Shown here one piece after another: positions 34,507-45,411 of a DNA stretch of 64,000 nt. A program made the position numbers and the translations under genes. Positions within the stretch are counted from its first letter, which is position 1; the number at the start of each line of letters is the position of its first letter. Source of the stretch: Fallopia convolvulus (lineage: Eukaryota; Streptophyta; Magnoliopsida; Caryophyllales; Polygonaceae); assembly GCA_964016875.1 (NCBI GenBank), contig OZ024721.1:40916210-40980209 (forward strand). The letters are read 5' to 3'. The notes under the pieces are model-generated. The model did not search any database and had not been told where the DNA came from. It was given only the letters and a program-made list of their open reading frames with translations.

Positions 34507-35379
34507 TGATGCGACCTTGTTTGAAGGACGCTACGAATCTTTGCTTGGTATGAGTATTAGGTCTCGAAAGTGGAAATGGAAGACTTGAAAGACTCGAACC
34601 AATGTTGGATTGGTCGAACTAGAGCAATCGAACAAGAACAAATAAGATCGAACGTGTTTGAAGGCGTTGAATTGATAGAACCGATGCGCAAGCACTAGGA
34701 TAAATAAAAGGAGCGTCCCTCAACTATTTACTTACCCAAAGCGTGCTTAAAAACCCTAAAACATAAGCTAAGCCTTTATATAATGGAGGCAAGCCTAGAA
34801 AACATAAAAAATAAGAAGACGCGCGCCTAGGGCTTGCATGCAAGCAAGGCCCATCGGCGCAAGGCCTAAGAAGCGCCTTCTATTATTGTCAAACTAAAAC
34901 TAGTAAGGTATATAAGAAGAAACATACTAAAATAAGCAAGAAAAGCATAGGTCGTTGGCCATCGGCACCGCAGTGTCACAACATGGCCAGCGCGAGGCGC
35001 GGCGAGGTGTGGCGAGGCCATCGCATGCCATGGCATGCTGTCGCGTGCGCTAGCGAGGGCGAGGGGAATGGCACACCGAGGCTATCGCTAACCTCAAGTG
35101 GTGTCGCTGGGGCCTGCCAAGGGATCCGGGTCTGGTGCGAAGGGCTCGTCCGAGGAGGCCGGTACCGAGGGCTGGACTCGAGGTTCTCCGAGGGAGAGGA
35201 CGCACATGGGGCTGGATGCTAGCGCGGTGATTGGCGCGACATGGCCAACGGAGACGAGCAACACCAAGGACTTGGTTGCGGTCTCGATGGCACGGGCCCG
35301 GGCACGAGTGACCGACCCATCAGAGCGCATGGTGTAGGAGTCGTCTTCTTGGCTGGCGTCCAAGGACGGGGTCGCATCA
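34507..35379 (-). repeat. Right LTR (5' LTR of the gypsy element)
   Basis: 873 bp with ends TGATGCGACC and GGTCGCATCA, the partner of 24998-25854. The 16-bp length difference includes a short insertion near 35045-35075. For minus-strand transcription this is the promoter-bearing LTR. Confidence 0.92.
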
Positions 35380-35775
35380 CGAAATCTTCGGATCGTTCTT
35401 TCAACGTCACCAAACATGAAACTATGAAGGGGTAGACTAAAAAAGCACAAGGGTATTCGAAATCAAATTGAAGAAGCTTACATGCCGCAATTCTCTTATT
35501 CACACTTTTGAATATCAGAAGCTCGTTCTATCTGTAATTAAGTAGTGAAGGCCGAAATCAGGGTTGTGTACTTGGGATTAATCGTTCTCATACAAGAATT
35601 TATTACTTCGAATATAAATTCTTTCACTTCATTCTGTTCAACTTGTCCTTTTGCATATTCTATACTCTTGTCATAATGTGTTAACAAGTTTCGGTTGGTG
35701 ATTTATTAAAGTCCCCTCATTGTAGCAAGTTTGGTGTTTACACGTTAGATTTGCCCAACACAATGGGCACCCACC

Positions 35776-37108
35776 ATGGGGCCTTTAACTAAAAAAACCA
35801 ATCAAACACGTTACCATCATCTTGCTACCAAAATGATCAACGGCCAAACATCTAACACCAGCCCCTCTGGAGGGAATGGAAACCAAGAAGTCAACCCCGT
35901 TACCCTTGATCAATCACAAATCATCCCTCCTAACACCTTGGTCAAGAATCAAGCTGGAACATCCGTTGTTCAAGAGGATCAAATATTGAACTTGATTGAC
36001 CCCAACACGATCCAAGAGTAAGGGGTTGCATTTGATTTGGATGTCATACCCGAGCTTAAATCTTCCATGATCACCCAACATAATATCTTGGAAGAACAAA
36101 AAGAGGCTAATAGCCATTTCACAAAAAATTATAAAAGACAAATTGATACTCTAACTCGTGAAAGAAATTTTCTTCAATCGCAGGTTCAATCATAGATGCA
36201 GTCACAAGTTCAGTCGGGATTGAGCCGACCACGAGCTTTGGGAATGGTGAACGTGTGGCACGAAAATTGGATCTTGACAAACCCAACCTTGTCAATCCGA
36301 CTGAGGGAAGACATGTAACAGGATATCAAGTAAATGGTAACACGCTTCGGGCCGTCTGAGAGGACACCGAGGTTGTGGCATTAAGGGAACGACTTAAAGC
36401 CCTTGAAGATTGATTTACCTAGGACCCAGGAGCGCCTCAACCGATAGCTTCGGAAAGGAATGACGGTTATACCGATTCCCCATTTATCCTCTTTGTCGCG
36501 AGAATTGATATCTTGAGAAAATATCATGTTCCTGATGTACCTAAGTATGAAGGGACGACTGACCCTGACCAACATATAGCAGCTTTCAAGTAAGAGATGA
36601 ACATTACCATTGTTCCTTTCGAAATGAAGGAAGTGGTAATCTGTCAGTGGTTTGGAAACACCTTATCTAGCCCGGCTTTGAATTGGCATTCTCATTTACC
36701 TTTGGGGAGTATATCTTCTTTTGTTGAATTGATTGACAGGTTTAGACCAGGTTTGCAAGTAGCTGACGTACCAAAAAATGTTCCAGCGATTTATATCGCT
36801 TGGTGAAAAAGCATCGTGAATCCTTGAAGAATTTTTTGAATAGGTACAACGAGGAACTCGTCGTGATTGAAGATTTTGATGTTGTGACATTAGTGGAAGT
36901 CTTTCGAAGAGGAATCTCTACAGATAGCCCTAAACTCTTCCGGGAATTTACTAAGTATCCTTGTTCCAACTTTGTTGGGGTACAAAAAATGGAGTTAGCA
37001 CATATTTGGCTAGAAGAGGACGAATTGTTTGCGACTAAGTCAACAAGATTGTCTTGGCTCGAATTAAGGCATGGTAGGCGTGATAGCTTGAATTTAGGTA
37101 GTGTTTAA
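35776..37108 (+). pseudogene. Decayed Ty3/gypsy gag region of a second retrotransposon
   Basis: The frame is broken into pieces. An N-terminal Gln/Asn-rich part (35776-36021) is followed by a coiled-coil-like stretch (36030-36190). Then comes a gag capsid block (about 36530-37108) with YEGTTDPDQHIAAFK, WFGNTLSSPALNWHSHLP, FVELIDRFRPG and FRRGI. These match the retrotransposon gag pattern of plant Ty3/gypsy elements with large gag proteins. Stops lie at 36019, 36195, 36594 and 36804. No pol follows, and the element is distinct from the neighbouring gypsy copy. Confidence 0.75.
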
Positions 37109-38802
37109 TGCATATTTATTTTTATATTTTATGGTTTTAGCTTAGTTTAGTCTAGTTCTTATGTTTTTTAGCTTCTCTAAGAAATTCGAGTTTTGCGCTT
37201 GCTTTGTTCGGTTTTGCAGATCTTTAGGTAAACAACCATGGACGTGATGGAGCTTAGCGGACGATGGTGGAGTTTGATTAAGCTTAGAGTGGTGAAAGTT
37301 AAGATTGGAAGAACTAAGGCCCAAGAGGTGGTGAGAAAAGAACGCTTAATCCGGGATATGCATTGAAAGTTGTTGTTTCGACACCTCTATCTTGCAATGA
37401 TTCATTTGGGAGTTACAGTGGTCTGGTGGATCTGCATTTGTTATCATTGGAAAGCTAATTCAAAGAGCTACAATTCATGTTTACTCCGAGTCCAAATTCC
37501 AACTCGAAAGAGGTAAAAACAGCCTCTGAAGTATGACTTGAATGTTGTCTCAACAGGATGACGCGGTCTCGAGAGTAAACATGCGCGGCTGTGCACCTTG
37601 ATACAAAGACCGTGCACCGTGTTCTGACACGGATCAGTTGGGCATACACAGTTGGGCTTCGAGATGGGATTTTATGATATAATTACTGACGTGCTAGATG
37701 TATTTTTGAGATATTTTGATCTTAGGTGGTCTTGGGGTATTTAAACCTAATGTTTGACTTTTCTTTCATAACTTTGGATTTGAAACTTTTGATTCTAGGG
37801 TTTTCTAGAGAGGTTTCTCAAGTGCTCTTTGAACCAAATTTGTAAGTTTTTTTAATACAATTATGCATTGCTAATTTCCTTTATGTTTGACTAGTTAATT
37901 GAAGTTGTGATTTGTATGAGTTGTGAGGTTTAATTGATTCTCAACAAACTTGAGTAGTCTTTATTCCCTATGCTTAATTGAATCAAATTTATTCTAGGGT
38001 TTTGTTAGATTGATCACCTAATAGAGTTTCTAGGTTAATTTATAACTAATCTTATTAATTCCCGGTCGGGATTAGTTAGATAAAGTAGAATCTATAGTTG
38101 TTTAGACCCGGTAGGGCTATTCGATTATAGAAGGGAATAAATTCACATGTCACTTAGATGTCTGGTTGGTCTAAGTGTTTGTTTCTATCGATACTTGAAT
38201 TCTTATGTTGTTGTCTAATTGAATCTACAATGTCTTCTAGGTTGTTAGATGATTAGGGTTGTTAGACTGGTAGTCTATCAACTAAACTTGAAGTTTGGAT
38301 CAAAATCCACAATAGATTATTCAAGTGAAGTGAGAATCAAGAGAATCAATTATCAACAAAGCAATTTCATAACGTATTTAACCAATTGAACACACTTCTC
38401 TCATATTGTTATAATCATCCTTGCATTCATAATTTGATTTTATTTGCATATTAGAGTTAGATAATTATCCAAAAACGCCCCTTTAGTTCTATTACTTGGC
38501 ACACAAGTAAAGCACATTTACACAAGTCTTTGTGGGATCGATCCTTACTTAACATTCTACACAGTTTGGTTAAGTTAGGTTCTTTGATAGGTAAACGACT
38601 GAAAAATACCTCATCCGTATCCACGCACACCTTTGCTAGATCGCTCCATCAATTTCACTATACAGTCTATACATTGTCCGAGCAGTCAAGTCAATGACCA
38701 AAGATTGCCACCAAAGTTGCCGTTAGAGCAAGCTTTCCCTCAAATATTCAACCTCCTTTTGAAGACAAAGATTGTCAAGAGTGGTTTTTTTTTGTAGTGA
38801 AG
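37109..38802. other. Non-coding repeat-like DNA, possible LTR remnant
   Basis: No reading frame of note. The block ending near 38653 (GTGGGATCGATCC at about 38542, then sequence ending CTCCATCA) resembles the 3' part of plant LTRs. A TG...CA unit of about 1.5 kb starting near 37103 is conceivable, but no matching target duplication was found. Confidence 0.3.
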
Positions 38803-38811
38803 AATTTTCCA

Positions 38812-39974
38812 GGGAAATTCCTTTTGGCACCCTTGAGGTTTCGACTTTTCCTTTTGGTGTCCAAATTTTTTTTAATTCCTTTTGGTACCCTCTTGTTTTT
38901 AAAATCCATCCATCCATAAAATGAATTTTCCGTTAAAAATATTTTAAAAAAACTAATATATTCTTTTTACCCATCTCTAGATACTCAAATGTCGGTGAGG
39001 TCGGGCCGGGAACCCCACAACGCCTTTCTCCACCATCTCGTTCTCCTCCATAGCCCTTAAAACTCCCCATGTAAGTAGAAATAGAGCAATTCAACCTTTT
39101 TCCTCATCAATCGGCGTCAATCATGGTGGCATAGCCAATAACCTCCCCTCCGCCATCAATTAAAGTCGCCAGCCCTCCTCAAATTCCAGGGCTTACTCTG
39201 TTCTTCGACTCTGACCCCGCCATCCTCCACGCCCCCTCGCCTTCATCAACATCAAGGTCACCGTCGAACTCCCCAACCAGCTCCTCTGCTCCGCCGCCAC
39301 CCGCTCCTCCTTCGTTCACACTTGGATCCTCCACAATGTCACCGCCTACTACCCCCACACCCAGATCGAAGCACAGAGTTTCAACTTTGATATCTAGATC
39401 TAATCTATAATGGTTTTTGGGATTTGATTGTCAAGTTCCAACTTAATTTGAAGATCTGGAATTCTTGTTGAATTGAATTATGGATTTCGTTTTTGTCGCA
39501 GTCGATCCAGACTTACTCGACGAACATGTTCTTGTTGAATTGAATTGTGGATTTCGTTGTTGTCGCAGTCGATCCAGGCTGGGATTTGCGTAGTAGGGCC
39601 TTGAGGGAGGAGAGGTGGAGAGATTTAATGGCGGGGGGGGGGGGAGGTTGGGTACTTGGGTCCGAGGAAAAGATGGTGTCGGAGTCGAGCTCGAGGAGGG
39701 ACTTAATGGCATAGGAGACGGGATCGGAGAGATGGAGATTGGGGTTAGATACTATTTCAATTGTCTTTTTCCGTCATTAAATTGAAAAAAATATAGGCAA
39801 AAATATATTCAGATCAAAGTTTTTAACGTGGAAATGGATGGAAGGTTATATTTTTTTCAAGTTAGGTTACGATCAAATATATTTACAAACTACAAGGGTA
39901 CTAAAAGGTAAAGAAAAAATTTAGGACACCAAAAGGAATAGACAAAAGTTTAAGGGTACCAAAAGGAATTTCTC
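38812..39974. mobile_element. MULE-type element with GC-rich internal cargo
   Basis: The ends GGGAAATTCCTTTTGG (38812) and, in complement, GAGAAATTCCTTTTGG (39974) begin inverted repeats of about 110 bp with three TTCCTTTTGGT blocks each. A 9-bp target duplication is present with two transitions: AATTTTCCA (38803-38811) and AATTTTTTA (39975-39983). The interior (about 39000-39720) is much more GC- and Pro-codon-rich than its surroundings, including NQLLCSAATRSSF-like sequence near 39280. It also has a roughly 70-bp direct duplication (about 39465-39510 and 39533-39581). This resembles a Pack-MULE with captured gene sequence; the donor is not recognised. Confidence 0.7.
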
Positions 39975-40019
39975 AATTTTTTAAGACCCAATGGATTTCT
40001 CGATAATTATCTTAAGCCA

Positions 40020-40566
40020 AACATTGTTGGGCTTAGTAAGAATTTTCTATAGAAATTTTATTTTTTAATTGTATTTTAGCAAACTCAACAAATTGAAGCC
40101 CAAGACCACCAATATCTTTAGAGATACCTTTTGGGAGAAAAACATTGCATAAGAAAATTTACTTTAGAGATAAAATTTGCTTTAACGAGCACAATATGAC
40201 CCGCTTAAAAAAATAATATTAGCTTTCTATTTAGTCAACAGTTTTTCGTACTATTGATCGAGTCTTCGAAAATGGAATTTATTGACTTGCTCATGAATAA
40301 TAGTGGTGTCAAGATATGTGTCTAAATTTGTGGGATCTTTATGTTCATAATATTGGCTAGGTTAGAAGCTAGGGATTTATTAAGCTTAAGGTGCTCTTTT
40401 GCAAGTTTATAACAAAATCCATTTTGTGAGCAAAGGTGTCTAACATGTTTTTAATGTGCAACATGCTTGCATAGGACACCTTAGTGACGTCCGTGATCAA
40501 TAGGTCATTGTAATAAATGTCATCAACGAAGTTAAGGAAAGGTAGACAAGTACCATTTTTTATCAA
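40020..40566 (-). pseudogene. L1-type LINE reverse-transcriptase fragment
   Basis: A minus-strand frame (40566-40369) carries NFVDDIYY, a degenerate FADD box of the non-LTR reverse transcriptase, followed by a segment ending in FVINLQKSTL, the usual position of the KSK/KS motif. Further on, near 40115-40080, SKDIGGLGLQ matches the conserved GGLG region downstream of plant L1 reverse transcriptases. The frame is interrupted between the two. This is an old 5'- and 3'-incomplete copy. Confidence 0.7.
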
Positions 40567-40826
40567 TTGGATGCTAGCCCATCGATTTGGTTGCTATGCT
40601 TCTAAAGAAAGAGTTTATGCAAGGTATTCAATAGCAGTGACAAAAATAAAGGGTGCCATGGACCGAGAAAGATGTTGGGGTATATTTGAGAACGAATTTA
40701 TTATTGACAAGGACCGAAAAAGATGTTAAGGTGATACATGTCATTGCACAATTCATTAAGTAACAAAGCCGAATTTTATAAGGGTTTGGCAAATAAAATT
40801 TTTGAAATGATATTTTGTTTTTCACG

Positions 40827-41400
40827 CTCCTAGACAAGATCAGAAATGAAGTGATCAGAAGCAAGGTGGGTGTGGCCAACATAGGGGACAAGCTGAGAGA
40901 ATCGAGACTATGCTGGTTTGGACATATACAGAGGCGAGGGCTCGGGGAGCCAATCCGCAGGTGCGAGAATCTAAACTTAGGAGACTCGTAGGGGGAGAGG
41001 ACGACCAAAGAAATGATGGAAGGATAGTATAAGATAGGATATCAGTCAGTTGGGAATTTCAACAGAGTTGGCAGCTTGCAGGGATAGGTGGAGGGAGAAG
41101 ATACGAGTGGCAGACAGCAGCTAGTCGCCTGGACAGACGGTTTCGCTTGGTTTTGGTTTTTTCATGGCTATGGTGTTTCGTTCTCCTTACTTGCTTTTGT
41201 GTTTTGTTTTCGCTTTGCTTCCTTTGTTATGTCTTTAGGCTTTTTCCTGTTCTGTTTTGCTTGCTACAACTGTCATTGGCTTTCGGTCTCGTTGGGTCTC
41301 TCGGTCGCACCTCCTCAGCTTTAAGGCAGGAGTGCCCCCATCTTGACCCCCCAGATACTCTCTTGTGGGATAGTGAACTGGGTCAATGTTGTTGTTGTTG
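40827..41400 (+). mobile_element. 5'-truncated RTE-type LINE 3' end
   Basis: The + strand encodes DKIRNEVIRSKVGVA and LCWFGHIQRR, the conserved C-terminal block of plant RTE reverse transcriptases, then RGRPKK-like basic sequence. A non-coding tail follows with GACCCCCCAGAT and (TTG)n at 41388-41400. A long imperfect duplication flanks it: TGATATTTTGTTTTTCACG (40808-40826) and TGATATTTTTTTCACG (41401-41416). The insert is about 570 bp, with stops in the frame. Confidence 0.8.
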
Positions 41401-41416
41401 TGATATTTTTTTCACG

Positions 41417-42331
41417 AGTGAATCTTAAGAAATATATATTTTATAAATCGATTTTTCTAACATATCTCCTAAGAACCTTTATTTAGAAATCTTCAAGTGT
41501 ATTTTGATTGTTTAACATTTTAAAAATTATTTTCTAAGTGTTTATGTTTTTCTTTTTAGGGTTTAATTTCTTTATTCGATATTTTTATCTTATGTCATAA
41601 GGATATAGATTAGAAAAACTATTTATAAATATATACGGATTTTTGTATAACTTTTTCAAATTCAACTTATCACTGATTAGATATATGTTTAAAAAAATGA
41701 ACACGTAATGCCAATCTATTTAGCCTTAACTGACGGGAATGGGCGTTTCAAATTAATATATTTAATTATGAAATCGTTTTTGTGTAAATTCCGTCAAGTT
41801 TAAAAGTGCTGAGAATGTCTATACAATATCTCTATATGAGCATTAAACTTCGACCAAAAAAATAATATGAGCATTAAAATCTATGTATATATATAAAAAA
41901 CGCAAGGAATAAGGTCATCATGTTGTGTCACCTAGGATTTTCCTACGTGTCGTTTTCACGTTAAGCCACCTAAGATTTCGCCACATAGGATTTTTTATTT
42001 TAGGAATTTATATATGTTGATATTATTTTAGGATAATATAAAAATAGGATAAATTAATGCAGGAAAATTCTATCTAAAACAAAGATGTTATCTATTATAT
42101 ATTAGGAATTAGGATAGATCCAAAAAGATTTTATCTAAAATTAAAATAAATTTTAGAACATTAGATACTATATATTAAGATAGATATATTTATTTATGTT
42201 TTCGATTAAATTTCTATCAATTTGTATGAAGAAAAAAAATCGAATTTTATTTATAATTAAAGAAAAAAAATTATCTTTATTTTTATATATTTATGTAAAA
42301 GATTTATCTTAAATAAAATTTTGATAAAAAA
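41417..42331. other. AT-rich DNA with a possible Helitron 5' end
   Basis: No gene is seen. Near 41880 the sequence ATCTATGTATATATATAAAA resembles a Helitron 5' terminus (A followed by TC and an AT-rich head), but no matching 3' end could be assigned. Confidence 0.35.
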
Positions 42332-44081
42332 TCTATAACTATATATTAAAGTTGTCCCTTTTCGAGCCACCAGAACGATTCTGGCCCCACCCCATATTTA
42401 AAAAACCTTATTTTCCATTCTTATTTTTTATTTTTTTATTTTTTTTATTTCTATCTTATTCCAATAATCTTTATGACCTGTACACTCAAAAAATATTATT
42501 CCAATAATATTATTTCTCAAAATCGGTATCTATCTACTATCTATCTTTTATAAATATTTTTCTTATATTTTTTAGTAAAAATCTATCAAAATCTTATAAG
42601 ATAGGAAATTTATACAAGTATATATCTACTACATATCAAAATCGGATATCTATCTACTATCTACTATCTATCTTTTATAAGATAGGTAAATCGGATAATC
42701 TTATTTTTTTTTTATAGCTTCCTTATACAAGTATTTAATATTAAAGATAAAATATTTAAAAAAAAATATAAATCTTTTAACATATATCTTTTGACAAATT
42801 TATTTATAGATATATAGTAATAAAATATTTGATTAAAAAATTATACATATTCCCGTACCTTGTACGGGTTTTTCTTAAATAAAATATTAATAATTAAATA
42901 TTTTCAAATATATTTATTATCCAATAAAAATAATTATGTAAATGCTTAAATATAATCTATAAATTTTTGTTATGATCTATATAAAATAATAAAGCAATTA
43001 TCATATAACTAATCAAGATCTTTTCATATAGATAATTAGATTATAATATACGGTTACTACAAAGATAACTATTCAATGAAGATATTTTAGTTAAAAAACG
43101 ATTCCATCTAAAAATAAAATACATATTCTAGAATTTGTATGATAACATAAAAAATATTATAATGATCTTCCTATCTATCATATATTCATATCCAAAAATA
43201 AAAGATTGTTTAATAATGAGATTTTCTATCCTATATTCTAAAAACAGGGATAAGAATTTATCATATCCAAAAATAAAATTATTTTAAAAAAAGGGTGGTG
43301 TGGTCTAATCTAAAAGTGACATTGTCGTTTAATAATTTTTTTAACCTCCGCTTTAGGTTATAGTTATGATATTTGATTAAAACATTATACATTTTACGAG
43401 TAATAAATTACTCATATTGAAGTTTATATTATATTTTTATTAATTTATTTATTAATATTATATTTATAATGTCTATAAAATATCGAATCATAGTCGTACA
43501 TGGTACGACGGGTAAAACTAATATCGAATCGTAGTCGTACATGGTACGACGGGTAAAATTAGTAGAATTTTAAATCTAGATAATTACTTACCTCAATTGA
43601 CCTTTGTTCAATAAAAAATTACGTTATCTTTTCCTTATTTTTTTTGGAATTATTTATGTAACTATAAGTGATTTTATTGTCATTAAAAAATTTATTATTT
43701 ATTAATATTTTTTCATGGTTTCTTATTAAGTATATTTTTAATTTCTATTCAAATTTGTTTAAGAATTGAATTTGACAAAAAAATTATAAGAATTTAGATT
43801 ATTTTTACCTTTTATATTTTTTGTAAATTTTTTTTAAAATTAAATGATTTGAATTCAAATAATTCTTATTTATATTTTTCATAAATAAATTATCATTAAG
43901 CCATAAAAAATTATAGTGGACTCACCTTAATAATTTTGACCCCGTTTTACATGACAGTTGTAAAATTTTATATAATTTTTTTTCTAATAAATAATTTTAT
44001 ATATTAAATTAAAATCATATTCATTAAATAAATTAAGTATTAAATTCATACAGTCGTACACGACACGACGGGTATAACTAG
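42332..44081 (+). mobile_element. Non-autonomous Helitron cluster (TC...CTAG)
   Basis: The 5' end TCTATAACTATATATTAAAG at 42332 follows an A. A 3' end ...ACTAG at 44081 precedes a T and lies just after a hairpin-forming GTCGTACACGACACGAC. Helitrons insert between A and T without target duplication, start TC and end CTRR with a nearby hairpin. An alternative end (CTAA, 43518-43521) follows another hairpin. The same 5' head with GAGCCACCAGAACGATTCTG recurs on the minus strand near 59640. There is no Rep/helicase gene, so it is non-autonomous. Confidence 0.6.
43480..43563. repeat. Tandem pair of Helitron 3'-end hairpins
   Basis: Two adjacent copies of about 42 bp each carry ATATCGAATC(A/G)TAG and the hairpin GTCGTACATGGTACGAC followed by GGGTAAAA(C/T)TA. 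Duplicated 3' ends can arise when replication reads through the first terminator. Confidence 0.75.
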
Positions 44082-44685
44082 TACTTTCTTAAAATTGCTA
44101 CAGAGTACTGTATTAATGGTAGTTAGGGAATTGTGGAGCCCATTAAAGTATTAAACCCCGCAAAATGGTGATCATGCTCTCTCATCAAATAAAATGTTGA
44201 CCACTCATTAATTTTGTTTTTATTTAATCGTCCTTTCTCTTGGACTGCATCAACATTTAATTCTACTAAAATATTAAAGGCTAAATTGTAAGTAATCAAA
44301 CATTAAGTAGTCTCTTTAAAAATTACAGCAAATAACTTAATCTTTAAAATTTATTGTGTCTAATAAAATCAATTTTATTAATTTTATTTTTTAAAATGTT
44401 AAGGGACTTGTTTTATGCAAAATAGCTCTTAAACTTTTAAATTGTTTGGACTTTGGACTAAAAAACAGTTTTTTTGAAATTTTATTTATAATTAATCCTA
44501 ATAGTCTGCACGCTGTATAGTTCAAGAAAACTCTGGGGATACATCCGTAATTTAATCCACCATGGGACCAACGTGTCATGTGACTATGTGACCAATTATT
44601 TTTCCTTTTTCACCATTTTGTAGAATATTTTTTAAATGAAACCTCTCTGAAGAAAACAAAAAAGCTTTATTGGTCACCGATATTT
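44082..44685. other. Intergenic DNA upstream of the kinesin gene
   Basis: AT-rich, with no gene recognised. The right part is distal promoter of the kinesin gene. Confidence 0.4.
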
Positions 44686-45411
44686 ATAACGGTCACAATT
44701 TGAAACGTTATCGAGATCCCTTAACGCCGTGTGTCAGCACTCGTTCAAACTTGCCGTTTACTGTGTTCCTCCCCTTTATCCTCCTCCTGACGGCGTGTAT
44801 ATCAAGCTTCCGCTCTCGTTTTCTCTGGAAAGCCAACGAAGAAATAAAGAAAAAAGAGAGAAAAATTCACCTACTAATCGTTTTCTCTTTCTCTGGTTTC
44901 TCTCTGCCTATCTATACACACTCCCACGCGCACACTCTCTCTGCATCTCTTCTCTCTCCAAACCACATTGTTTGAAATCGTCTTCTTCTTGCTCATTGGA
45001 TTGTCTTCGAAGCATCTGAACTCTCACCGTGCCAGCAATTTGCTTTCCAGGTAAGTTGATTGATTCTATTGCTTTGTTCACTGTTATTTTCCCCTTGATC
45101 GGTCGTTTTCGATCCAACTACAACCTCAACCGATTTCATCTCTTTAATTGACGTTTAATGTTTACTTGCTAATTACATCCAATCGATCGGATCGTAACCT
45201 TTTTGTCCCCGATTCCGCGGATTTTGCTGTATTACGCAATTAATTTTAGTTCATATTCGCATGTTGTGGATCGTGCTCGATTGTTTGGGTTTATGAATGT
45301 AATTTTTAAAGATTTGAGCCTCTTTTGGGCGTTTGAATAGGGTTTATGGCTCTAACATTGCGTAATTTGTGCTTGAATTAGAAGGTAGTTGTAATAGGAA
45401 AAGTACACGCA
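44686..45411 (+). promoter_or_regulatory. Promoter, 5' leader and leader intron of the kinesin-5 gene
   Basis: ATAACGGTCA at 44686-44695 contains the AACGG core of the mitosis-specific activator element bound by plant R1R2R3-MYB factors, fitting a gene expressed at G2/M. Two further ACGTT/CCGTTT-type sites lie nearby. The leader is CT-rich (44760-45050). A leader intron is likely from the GTAAGT donor at 45051 to the AG at 45381. The coding ATG follows at 45412. The motifs are seen; their use is inferred. Confidence 0.5.

Larger units (their letters stand above)
24998..35379 (-). mobile_element. Ty3/gypsy LTR retrotransposon (coding on -) with nested CACTA and RTE-tail insertions
   Basis: Two direct LTRs (24998-25854 and 34507-35379) both start TGATGCGACC and end GGTCGCATCA. 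A perfect 5-bp target duplication CGAAA lies at 24993-24997 and 35380-35384. Reading the minus strand, a primer-binding site with TGGCATTAGAGCC, close to the initiator-Met type TGGTATCAGAGCC, lies just inside the right LTR. A purine tract AAGGGAGGG abuts the left LTR. The domain order gag, protease, reverse transcriptase, RNase H, integrase defines Ty3/gypsy. The coding region is broken by point changes, frameshifts and a CACTA insertion. The element is about 8.1 kb without its two insertions. Confidence 0.95.

Noticed and set aside
37103..38653. A solo LTR of about 1.5 kb
   Set aside because: The right end looks LTR-like, but no matching target duplication was found and the left end is uncertain, so it is listed only as a possible remnant.
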